NCBI GenBank assembly: GCA_007922305.1
Contig: ML677373.1
Span: 11,582,127-11,646,126, forward strand
Reading direction: 5' to 3'
Length of the DNA: 64,000 nucleotides
From: Dermatemys mawii
Lineage: Eukaryota; Chordata; Testudines; Dermatemydidae
The notes under the pieces are model-generated. The model searched no databases, had not been told where the DNA came from, and saw nothing but the letters and a program-made list of their open reading frames with translations. The translations under genes and the position numbers were made by a program. Positions 22,825 through 32,666 of this stretch are shown piece by piece. How positions within the stretch are numbered: the first letter of the stretch is position 1; each line of letters starts with the position of its first letter.

Positions 22825-24837
22825 GTAAGCTGGAGATGTGCCTTCTGCCTGGCTCCCAGCCCCACCCAGTGCATTAGCTAGCTGCTAGCCACGGGAAGGG
22901 CAAATGGGGGAAGGCCAGGACGACGTGAGGAGCTTGGTCCACTCTATAACTGCTGGGGTTTTACCAATGTTTTCCTAGTCCTGGGTCCTTTTCAAGTGAG
23001 CAAAAGTTACGCTCGAGGCCCTTTCACGCTGCCGGACCCCTGCAAAGTGGGAACATGGCGTACATGGGAACCCGGCCAGGAGTGTTTTTATTTTTAATTC
23101 TCCTTTCCTTCTGCCTCCTGTAATGGATCCAGACCTGAGCCCAGGAGCAAGGGGGCTTTGTTGTGCATTCTGGGAACAGATCACCAGGTCACACGCTACA
23201 AGACAGATCTGGGACATCTATTTTGCAGGGCCAGATCTCCAGCTGCTGCTGGCCTCACAGAGGGTGCAAGGGATGTGACCCAGGGTGTCTGGCCTCCTAT
23301 ACATTTAGCTTAAACCAGGAGCTCCTTGGGAGAGGGATTGTGTGACAATGCTGAGCATGCTTGTGCTAACCAGGCGTGACTTTGTTTTCCTCTCTTCCTA
23401 TTTCACATGGCTCTGCGTTCCCCAGCACTGACCCATGTATCCCCTCTGACAGAGTGACAGTTCCCTGCAATCTCCTCAGTGAACATCACTGAATTAAGTT
23501 AATTCTTTTAGGGTCCATGGTATTAAAAATGCAGTTGTGTAGGTGTTGTGGTGGGACTGTGTGTATTTCCATGGGAAGGGAAATAGGAGACCAACAGTGA
23601 GTGATTAGGCAAAATTCATTCAGGTTGTAACATCCCCAAAGAAACCACCCCCCTGGACAGGCTGATGTGAACTAGTTCAAACTCCAGGGATCTACAGACA
23701 AAGAAAGGGATTTGGGGTAAATAGCCTCATTTTAAACTGGCTCAAGGTCTTCTTGATCCAGCCAACGGACAGGACCCCTGATCCTTGGAGAGCCCCAGTC
23801 ATTAGGGGAGGATTGGAAGGACTGGGCCTACAGAGGCCACATAAGACTGGGTGCTTGTTCTGAGCTGAAGCTGTGATGAACTTGAAGCCACAAGGCAACC
23901 CTTGGTGGGGGGTTTGAAGGACTGTTCCTGCCTGAGCCCATGCTAGGGTTGGGGTGATCTCCGGCAGGCTTAGTAGTGTGTGTGGAGGTTCTTTGTTTTT
24001 AATATGTTTTCTCTCAATGCTTTTTACCTCAAGACTCAAAGAGTCTTGCATAGAAAGAGCTGTGTGGTACTCAGAACCGTAGCAATTACATCTGTTAACA
24101 AAACCATCTCAGAAGAGAAAGCAGGCGGGTGCTCTGGGGCAACCTATCTGTGCTGGGAAATAAACAGCAAAGGCAGGGAACCATGCAGTCTGGAAATACC
24201 TTGGTCAGAAGGGAATGAGAGGCGAGTCTCCACCCAGGAGAAGCAATGGCTGGGGAGATGGAGGCCGGAGAGCTTACGCCCTGGCTGGGCCAGTAAGAGG
24301 AAATACAGGTGTGGTTGCCCTGAATAGTGACACCCCCTGACTATGGGCTGAGCAGAATTGCCCGCCTTGTTTGATGTGCTGCCCATGTGGCTCTGTTAGT
24401 GCCCTGCTGCTGTCCCATCACTTCGAGATGATGTGTGGACATTCGGCTGGTCTAGAACCATAGGAGGTAAAGACAGAAAGGCCCCACTCAGTGTTAGATC
24501 GCTCCCAGCAAGACAAGATTGTTCTCTAATACTTCCTGCCATCTTATTCCAAATGACCACCGCTTTTCCTGAGAGACTGTTCCAATCTGAATAGCCGGGG
24601 AAACTTCCCAGGGGGAGATGGGACAGTTTGCCTAGCTTCATTCCACAGCTCCTGCTTCTACCTCCATGTCTCCCTTTAGAAAAGCATCTCTCTTCTCCTG
24701 GGTGTTCACTGCCTTTGAACCCATCATGTCTCATTGTTATCTCATGTCTCGGTTATGGTGTTCATCATTGGTGAGCCATTTGTACACACACATACAGATG
24801 CACACACAGTTTTTACGAACTGTGCATTGCCTTGCAG
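22825..24837 (+). other. Intron after exon 11
   Basis: A 2.0-kb intron. No confident repeat or gene; a short CA-rich patch lies at 24785-24808. Confidence 0.5.
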
Positions 24838-24959
24838 CTGGACCGCCTAGAATTAGATCCCTTCAGACAGCAGCTGGAAGAGCGTTGGAAGGCCATCCGG
24901 AAACAGCTGAAGGAGAGATCACCACAGTACGAAGCAGACGATGCTGCTGGAATTAGGAA
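24838..24959 (+). CDS. QRICH2: QRICH2 coding exon 12 (residues 715-755)
   Basis: The exon is 122 nt. The acceptor is CTTGCAG (24837) and the donor is GTAAGC (24960), leaving AA of a split Lys codon. It encodes LDRLELDPFRQQLEERWKAI and then an acidic segment (YEADDAAGIRK). Confidence 0.88.
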
Positions 24960-25064
24960 GTAAGCACATCCGGAGAGGGACAGCTACAGCTTTAGGGAAA
25001 CATGTTAGACCGAGGGATTGGTCTTTCTAATTTCCTGGGATAACCTCCGTCAGGTTGACTTCAC

Positions 25065-25350
25065 TTGGGGCTTATCTACACACAGAAGTTGTACCACTTT
25101 AACCATGCCAGGATAGTTGAAGCACTACAACCCCCAAGTGTGGATGTAATTAGATCAGTATAAATGTGCCTAGACCAGTATAGCTGCTCCATACAGGAAG
25201 GGGAATAACTATAAGGCAACTTTATCCTGGTATAACTGCATCCACACCATATATAGCTTATATTATAATACAGTCGATTAAAAAACAAATCACCCTCCTT
25301 GACAACGTAGCTATACTGGTATAAAAAACGTGTGTAGACCAGGCCTTAGG
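25065..25350. mobile_element. hAT-like MITE
   Basis: The left end 'cttggggcttatctacacacagaagttgtacc' and right end 'ggtataaaaaacgtgtgtagaccaggccttagg' are inverted relatives sharing the (T/G)TCTACACAC core. There are internal 'ctagaccagtata' and 'tatactggtata' motifs. It is an AT-rich non-coding element about 285 bp long. Confidence 0.75.
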
Positions 25351-25479
25351 ATTTTTCTAGTGCTCACCTATTCAAATACTATTGCAACTTTCCTGACCTA
25401 AAGGTGTTTCCAGCTTCTTTGCTCCTGTCGTTCTGTTGCAGGCAGAAGCTCAGTAGCAGAACAGGGAGGCTGTTAACAA

Positions 25480-25562
25480 TGAAGATGGAAATTTTCAAAG
25501 CTGCCTAAGGGATTGGAAACAAACAGTCATCTAAATCCCTTACGCAGGTTTGAAAAATCCTG
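25480..25562. repeat. Palindromic dispersed repeat
   Basis: The arm 'attttcaaagctgcctaagggatt' pairs imperfectly with 'aaatcccttacgcaggtttgaaaaat' across a short loop. The same 'cctaag' palindrome style recurs at about 38130-38250. Confidence 0.65.
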
Positions 25563-25749
25563 TCCTAAAACCTTAAGAATTAAAAGCTAAGAATTGGTAG
25601 CTCTTGAAGTGCACCAGGGATGTCAGTGTTGCTACTGATTGTATGTGGGAGGCCATCAGATACTGTGGTGATTGGCAGCAGTACAAAGCCCTTATATAAG
25701 GGAGATCGCTGCTTCTTCAGACAGAGGCATTTGAAGGAGTATGTGAGGG

Positions 25750-25965
25750 AGGGTGTATGGTTCAGTGGTTACCGCGGGAGATTGGGACTCATGGCTTTTA
25801 TTCCTAGCTCTGGCCAGATTCATTGTGTCTTCTGGGGAAACCCCTTCATGCCTTTCTCTGCCTCAGTTTGCTCATGTGTCATATCGACTTGAGAACTTCA
25901 CAGGGGTTTGCTCCTCAAGGGTGCCAACATTCACAAAGTGCCTGGCGATCCTAGGATGAAAGAAG
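25750..25965 (+). repeat. SINE-like repeat with MIR-type head
   Basis: GGTTCAGTGGTTACCGCGGG, then 'attcctagctctgg' and 'ctttctctgcctcagtttgctcatgtgtcat', follow the MIR/CORE-SINE order. Confidence 0.6.
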
Positions 25966-26999
25966 TGAAGTGAAACTTTTCGACGAGTTTTACCAGCCCA
26001 GTTAATTGCCACAGTTGTGAGTTGTCCCTATGTAGGGCCACCAGAGGGCACCCGTGCTCAGTGTGTAGGTCCGAGGCATGGGACCACACGCTGCAGGGGC
26101 TGCCAGAGAAATTAAACCTGGGGGTTCCTGTTGCACCCTGTTAGCCAGTTGACATAATAATGGTCTTGTGTGGCCTACGTGTTCTGTAAGATACAAACAA
26201 GGTCTGACATCCAGAGTCCTCTTCCCAACCCACATATGTACTTGTGTGCTGTCTCCCATGGCTACCTGTTATTTTTTATCCTTTATTGAACCTAACGTCA
26301 GATCCACTGGGAGGGGTGGAAAATAAAAGCAAACAAACTCTGAGATGTATCAGGTTTTCCCTCAGCATCAGGCAACCTCTCGGGGGAAGCCAGGAGTGCC
26401 TGTGTGATTGATTTTAGTTGTGCCTATAGGGTGACCTTTACATTCACGGATAGGTTCAGAGCTGCCATTCTGTCCCTGCAAGAGAGATTGCGCTTTCCTG
26501 TCAAGTCAGGGCAAGTTTTCAGTAAAGCCCATTGCTGATTCCTGACCCTGTCCTTACTTTAGTAATGTTACGAGTGATTAGGAGGAGGATTGTTCTGGGG
26601 TTTGGAGTTCTTAGCTATCTGCTCTGTGAAGGTACAGATCTACGTCCTGATTCTGTGCTCTCTTCCCCACCATCCTCCCACAGCTTTAATGGGGTTACCT
26701 AAGGTTTATGTGGGTGCAAAATTCCACCCCTTCATCACAGTTCTGTGCCAAGTTACATGTGCTTTTAAGCAAATGTTTCCTGGTGTGTTTAGTGCTAATA
26801 GAACTGCAGACTGGGTGTAGTGTATAAAAAGCCAGTGTATATTGTAAGTGTGAACATGGGTGTACGTTTGGTATCCATCGATACATGTGTGACACCCAGT
26901 GCCTGGTGTGTAGAATGATTTCATAGCAGTTACAGGTGCAAGGTTTATGTGAACAACAAAACTTAATGACACTGGCAATGACAGCTAGTAGTTAGCACA

Positions 27000-27140
27000 G
27001 GAGAGTTGGAGTCAAGACCACTGAGCCTGCCTCTGATTGGCAATGCGACCTCAGGAAAGTCACTTCCCCACCCAGGCAATGAGGATAATGACATTGGCCC
27101 ACCTCATAGGGGATGTGGAAGGAGTTAATGTGTCTCTTTG
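27000..27140 (+). repeat. MIR-like SINE
   Basis: The order 'tgcctctgattggcaatgcgacctcaggaaagtcact', then 'caatgaggataatgac' and 'ctcataggggatgtggaaggagttaatg', fits MIR. It directly abuts the nested hAT pair. Confidence 0.65.
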
Positions 27141-28190
27141 GCCTGGGCTACACTGTGGGGGGGAAGGGGAGGTGTTGACCTAAGATACATAAGATAAGCT
27201 ACACAGTAGCTCTGTGGTTCCCAAACTTTAGCAACCTGTGAACCTCTTTCTCTAAAATGTCTTGCGAACCCCCTCCTAAAAATGAATATTTCCAGGGATT
27301 TTCTCCTTTATCTGAGTATAAATTATAAAAGCAGTGATCTTGGAAATATAAAATTGGTTTTTATGACATGCTTATTACACACTATTTATTATTAATTATT
27401 ATTGAACATTACAGTATTTTTATCACATTATGAAAATGACAACTCTTCCAAGATCTCACTTTCGTAGCTTGTATCACTTTGAATAAGCCTGTTATAAGAC
27501 AAGGCGCTTGTGTTTCATCGAGAAGTATCAGACATGAAACAGCATGAAGGTATTTAAGAACCCAACTCAGAGAGTTCCTTCTACACAAGCATTCAGGTCT
27601 TGAGCAGTCCAGGCAAACAACACACGTTATAACAAAGCTTAAATTTGTTCTTCGTAATAATTTTAAAAACAATACTAGCTGCCTATTTAATTTTAAAAAT
27701 GGAAAAAAATATCCACCTCCCTTTCCATTTCTTATAAGAAGTCTTGAAGTTGAAATCTCCTCAGTGTGACAGATATGTTTGCTTTGATCTGCTTAGCTCT
27801 TGGAAGTCCAGGAGCTCCAGGCTGCTGGCCCCATGCTGCCTGGAGTCCCTATGGACAGCTCTGTCCGCCGTTAGGGATTTTTTTCTCAAGAACCCCCTGT
27901 AACATTTCACGAACCCCCAGGGGTTCATGAACCCCAGTTTGGGAACCACTGGCGTAGCTGATGTTGATGTGTCTTAGGGCGACTCATCTGGGCATTCTCA
28001 CAGCAGCGAGTTGACTTCTGCCGCTCCCCTGTTGACTCCGCTTCCGCCTTTTGCAGAGGGGGAGTACAGGAGTTGACATGGAGAGCACTCGGGAATTGAT
28101 TTATCGCATCTACACTAAATGTGATAAATCAATCCCCGATAGATCGATCACTGCCCACCAATCTGGCAGGTAGTGCAGATATACCCTTTG
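27139..28190. mobile_element. Outer hAT-like MITE, split by a second element
   Basis: The left part (about 27139-27211) starts 'ggcctgggctacactg'. The right part (about 27952-28190) ends 'gtagtgcagatatacccttt' and contains a hairpin: ATTGATTTATCGCATCTACA against TGATAAATCAATCCCCGAT. The two halves are separated by the inner element at 27212-27951, so this one inserted first. Confidence 0.7.
27212..27951. mobile_element. Inner hAT (Charlie-like) element with inverted ends
   Basis: TGGTTCCCAAACT (27215-27227) and AGTTTGGGAACCA (27936-27948) are exact inverted ends. The flanks CAGTAGCT (27204-27211) and GCGTAGCT (27952-27959) share six of eight bases, an aged hAT-style 8-bp target duplication. 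The 740-bp interior is AT-rich and non-coding. Confidence 0.85.
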
Positions 28191-28194
28191 CCCT

Positions 28195-28325
28195 TGATGT
28201 TTATTATTTGTGTTACTGTATCGCCTCAGAGCCCTAATCATGGCCCAAGACCCCATGGTGCTAGGCACTGTACAAACACAGCACAAAGAGTCCCTGCCCC
28301 AAAGTGCTCACAAGCAAAGTATAAT
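28195..28325. repeat. Old amniote-type dispersed repeat
   Basis: The order 'tttattatttgtgttactgtatcgcctcagagc', 'catggtgctaggcactgtacaaacacag', 'agtccctgccccaaagtgct' is a common interspersed motif. Related copies are seen at about 55085-55235 (antisense) and 61225-61365. Confidence 0.65.
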
Positions 28326-28379
28326 CCCTTTCATCTGAGTAACACTGAGCATTATTATCATTATATATTAAAAATAACT

Positions 28380-28458
28380 GGCCGGATCCCCAGCTGGTGT
28401 AGGTAGTTCCACTGAAGTCAATGTTGCTCATTCACACTAGCTGTGGATCTGGTCCAAT
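28380..28458. repeat. Short palindromic repeat
   Basis: The start 'ggccggatccccagctggtgtag' and the end 'cacactagctgtggatctggtcc' are inverted relatives around 'cactgaagtcaatg', a layout shared by an old dispersed element. Confidence 0.6.
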
Positions 28459-28706
28459 GCATAGAAATACCCACATAGTTACTTGTATAAAATTACTTCC
28501 CTGGCCAGTGTATTGCTGCCACAATGGAGCTATGGAAATATTTCATGTCCTAGGTCACCGTTCTTAGCGCCGTCTGTGGCTACTCAGTGCTCCTCTAGGC
28601 TTGGGGCTCTGTAACTTCTTATTCAGTCCTATTGTCCCTAGCACAGATCCAAAGAAACCCGGGCCCAGGCCTGTAATGATTCCTTTGTCTGGTTTCATCC
28701 CAACAG

Positions 28707-28772
28707 AAGGCTGATGGCTCATTTCCACTGTATTTCCTGCGACAGACCTCTGGAAATGGTGGTGCCCGGCCC
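28707..28772 (+). CDS. QRICH2: QRICH2 coding exon 13, CISC motif (residues 755-777)
   Basis: The exon is 66 nt. The acceptor is CCAACAG (28706) and the donor is GTAAGT (28773). It encodes RLMAHFHCISCDRPLEMVVP. The second CxxC of the protein (763-766) sits beside His762 and His760, so zinc coordination is conceivable. FHCxSCDRPLE is strongly reminiscent of the QRICH2/C16orf96 family. Confidence 0.92.
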
Positions 28773-30743
28773 GTAAGTACTGGACTATGTTTCTGGAGCT
28801 CATGGATGCAAATGTTATATTGGCATAAATGTGGGCCTCCACAGTGCTGCGGTCATTTACAGGTGGGGTTGGTGGGCAGCCGCTGCTCGGGGTCTCGAGT
28901 TCAGCGACATGGATTAAGTGACGTGAGGAAAGAAAGAGGGTGGGGGAGAGGGGAAGTGATGTATTTTCCCCATCGCGGGGAAGTCAACAGCATGCCTCCC
29001 CCTGCACCCACGTACACAGTTTTCACACTGCTGTGCCCCTGTGCACCTTAGCATGGTGATTCAAACACTGGTGACATATCCCCGAGGTGGGTGCAGATGC
29101 TTTTTGGGGGCACTCCTCAAACTTCCTATTGGATCTTAAGCAAGTTTCTAGCCCTTATGGTGCGGAAACCCTCCCAGATGTGACTAGCTGCAGTAATTAG
29201 GTGCATTGGCTACAGCTCACAGGAACCGCCGTACCAGATCAAACCAACGGGGTTACGGGAGACATAAAGGAATGGTTTGGGTGCCGGGGTAAAACCCTTG
29301 CTCCAGTGGCGTGACCGTAGAGCTGGAAGCCAGGACTTCCTGTGTTGTCATTCCAGCACTGCCACTGGTCAGGCTGGTTGATACTTTCCAGAGGAACATT
29401 TTTCCATCGGAAATGCCCATGCTTGAACAGTGGAACGTGTAGATGCTGTCATAAAATCTGTTTGCAAAAGTCCCAATACAAAGCGTTCTGATGATGTCGG
29501 AGCATTCCATGGTGACAGTTTCAGAAGGGAAAGTTTTTGTTTTTGTTTTGATATTTCTTTTATATTACAAAGGAATAGAAATTTTAAACCCCCAAATCAG
29601 AACAAAAAATGGAATTTTGTTTTGTGGGAGTTTTCTGACACTCCCACCCCCTATTTTGGAACAAAATTTTTTTTCATGGTGTGGAATTTCACACAAGATG
29701 GAAAATCTGGGTCCTGCCCAGCTCTGCCACTGACTCTGTATGTGGTCTTGGGCAAGTCACTTAATCTCTCCATGTTCTTGGCTGTAAAACAGGGTTGATA
29801 ATATTTTATGGACCTCTTAGGAGGCTAATAGGTCAGTGACTGTGCAGAGCTTTGTCCACAGAAAGTGCTACAAAGGGAGGATTATAAAGTAACCATTTTC
29901 AGGAGTTGTGTGGTGCTATCTCCAATCCCCTGTGCTAGGAACAAATTCTTCATAGCACCTGCAAAGTTGGAAGAGCTGTGATCAAATTAGATAAATCCTT
30001 AATCTCTCTAATGCTGGCATATCAGCTGCTAGAATCTGATTGGTGCTGAAGTGGGAAAGCAAAGACAGTCACCAGAATAGTGTAAACTTCAGATGCAGTT
30101 GGCCCGATACTAATTATTGCATTCCTACACTGTGGTTGGGATTGGTGAGGTGTGAAAGGGGGCAGGGGGCAAAGACCAATTTAAATTCCTTTTGCACTCC
30201 CCATATTCTGGAGCCTTGCACAGACCTCCCCCCCGCCCCCGTGTAAATTTGAGCAGCTCTTAGGCTACTCTAACTTAAGCTCTGCTTCCCATGGTCCCTA
30301 GGAAGTTGGGAATAGCTTTAGTGCAGTGCCCCCAACGTGACCCTGACCTCACCCCTGTGCCGGGGCCCAAGCCCATCTCTTCACCGATCAGGGAGGCCCC
30401 TCACCCAAGAGATTTTCTCAGGGGCCACTTCTGCCCACCTTCTCTGCAGTGCTGGCCCTCTATGCTCTAGGGCCCAGTAAACGTCTCCTAGCGCTGGCCC
30501 TGGAGCAGCAGTGGGAGAGGTGGATTCAATCCATGACTCGTTCTCCAGACTTTGCGTCCATCCCCTGGTGGAGGGCAGCTCCAGCGCCATGTGACCATGC
30601 GCCATGTACAAACGAGGGGCTGAGATCTCCCTCCTGGGACGTGTGGCAAACCCCAGCCACGCCAGGCAGTGGATTTAATAGTCAGGGATGTTTGGATTCT
30701 CTCCTCCTCCTTCCCCTCACCCTTTTGCTTATTGACTCGCCAG
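28773..30743 (+). other. Intron after exon 13
   Basis: A 2.0-kb intron with one MIR-like SINE (29690-29860). Nothing else was recognised. Confidence 0.55.
29690..29865 (+). repeat. MIR-like SINE
   Basis: The core 'tgtggtcttgggcaagtcacttaatctctccatg' is followed by 'gtaaaacagggttgataatattt', a clear MIR match. The tail contains the 'tagtgactgtgcagagctttg' type of end. Confidence 0.75.
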
Positions 30744-30845
30744 GACCATCATGACCGTCCCCTCCGCGCCGGGGTTACCATCTCACCGCTCTATCCGGCC
30801 CTACACCGTCTACGAACTGGAGCAAGTCAGGCAGCACACCCGTAG
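30744..30845 (+). CDS. QRICH2: QRICH2 coding exon 14 (residues 777-811)
   Basis: The exon is 102 nt. The acceptor is TCGCCAG (30743) and the donor is GTACGG (30846), with split codons at both ends. It encodes TIMTVPSAPGLPSHRSIRPY followed by TVYELEQVRQHTR. The Pro/Ser-rich stretch leads into a short amphipathic helix. Confidence 0.9.
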   Translation, partial: DHHDRPLRAGVTISPLYPALHRLRTGASQAAHP

Positions 30846-32453
30846 GTACGGTGTATGTGGGAGGGAGGGAAGAAGGGACCTAGTGTTGGGCTTCCCGTGT
30901 GGGTAGAGACCAGAGAACGGGGGTGGCGGGGGAAGATTCTCCACCCCCACTGGGAGTGGTGGCAGGGAGGAGGTTCCTCTGCTAGCAGAAGCTTCTGGTG
31001 TTGTCTGGGTTGGGCCAACAACTGCAGCTTGGACCAGCCAGCCAGGCAGGGCCCTTCCCAGGCCTGACTTCCGTTTCTGGCTGTCTTGGAATGAGCAGAG
31101 TGGGATTGGTTTTCCCCATTTCCCTCATGTGGCAACTGTAGGCGTCACCCTACTGCAGGCCTGCTCTTCCTAGCAGCGGGCTGCCTGTGCCGTCTCCGAG
31201 GGAGAATGGCCACGCTCCTTCCCTAGGTTTCGATGCCCTGAAGCCTTGTGCTGCTGCGGTTTGCTAGGTAAATGAATGCAGCTTCCAGAAGCCCAGAGCT
31301 GGAATCCTTACACCTGCCAGGTCATTGAGAGGGGGAGGGGAACTTATCCACGCAGGTGGGAATTGTGTAGGGGCCCGTGCTGCTCTCAGGGACACCTGTG
31401 TGTTATGTCCCAGATTATGGGACTGTCCCGTAAATCATGGCACTGAGATGAGGTACCTAAGTGCCTGCATGGCTTGAATATGTAGGCAGCAGTCATTGAA
31501 GTCCTAAAGTCCTGCCCCCCCGCCCCTCCCCCATCTTCTGTCCCCAGCACAGGCTGGGCTCGGTGTAAACTCTGGGATGGGTTCTCTAGGGACCGCTGCT
31601 TTGGTTGTTCGAAAGTCCTGATCAGGAATTGGATGAGGATGTCCCTAGGATCTTACACGGAGGAACCGCACTGATCTCCTTGGGTTGCACTGGTGTCAGT
31701 GAGAGCAGATATTTCCAAGGAGTTAACTGACCCTTCTCCCCTCAGCGTTGCAACCCTGCCCAATAAAACCTTTGTGAATCCTCCAGCTGAGACGATAGCA
31801 GGTTGTGGGCATGAGCCCAGCCCCAAACTCGCTGCTGGGTGATGCCCAGCCCCATGTCACACAAACAAGGGAACCCAAAATTCTTTTCTGTGGCAGAGAA
31901 CGAATCACTTCAGCCAGTGTGAAGTGAGTTTTGGGGGGTCTCAGCCTGGTGGAATGTAGCCACAGGAGAGAACCCCGCACAAGTGGCCCTGTTTGGGTGA
32001 TGTCTCCTCCAGGAGGTAGGGGGCTGAGTAAGTCCTGGAGAGTGAAATACCCTCTCGGATCTGAGGGGTCGCGGCTGCACAGGGCTGAGGCTCATCTGTG
32101 GGGCTGTGTCTGCCTGGGGGAAGCCCGCTGTGCTGCTAACACTGCTTAGCAGATGACTAGAGGACTTCAGTCTCCAGAGCTCTCAGTCTGTGGCATCAGC
32201 CACCGTTCTCAGGATTCAAAGGGGCTGGTACAGCCTGGCTCACCTGTCCTTGGGGTCCTCATCCAATTCACCCATAAGTGTCCTGGCCCGATCCTGCCGC
32301 CCTTCCGCATGTGAGCAGCCCCCCTTAAAGCCCACGGGACTAGTCGTGTGAGCCAGGCTGGGGGATTAGTTCTAACAGTGTCCGGACCCTGGGTAACCGG
32401 ACGACTTCTCCTTTCCTCTCCCCTCTCGGAACGTGTCTCCTCCTCTGCCCCAG
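30846..32453 (+). other. Intron after exon 14
   Basis: A 1.6-kb intron. No recognisable gene or confident repeat. Confidence 0.5.
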
Positions 32454-32666
32454 TCTGAAGCTAGGGCTCAGCCCCTACCCTCGCTTGGACGTGCTCCAGC
32501 TGGAGAAGAACACGGGCCTGGGCAAGCTGCACAGCATCCACTCCAAGATGCTCATGGACATAGAGAAGGTGCAGATCCACTTTGGGGGCTCGGCGAAGGC
32601 CAGCAGTCAGATGATCAGGGAGATAATGCAGTCGCAGTGTCTCAGCCCGGGCCACTATAACAAACG
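32454..32666 (+). CDS. QRICH2: QRICH2 coding exon 15 (residues 811-882)
   Basis: The exon is 213 nt. A strong C/T-rich acceptor ends CCCCAG (32453), and the donor is GTAGGA (32667). It encodes LKLGLSPYPRLDVLQLEKN, then KMLMDIEKVQIHFGGSAKAS and SQMIREIMQSQ. The block from KMLMDIEKVQIHFGGS onward is very family-like. Confidence 0.92.

Larger units (their letters stand above)
24960..28706 (+). other. Intron after exon 12, transposon-rich
   Basis: A 3.75-kb intron, much of it old transposons: a MITE (25065-25350), a palindromic repeat (25480-25560), two SINE-like copies, a nested hAT pair (27140-28190), and further dispersed repeats up to 28456. Each is listed separately. No gene was seen. Confidence 0.65.
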
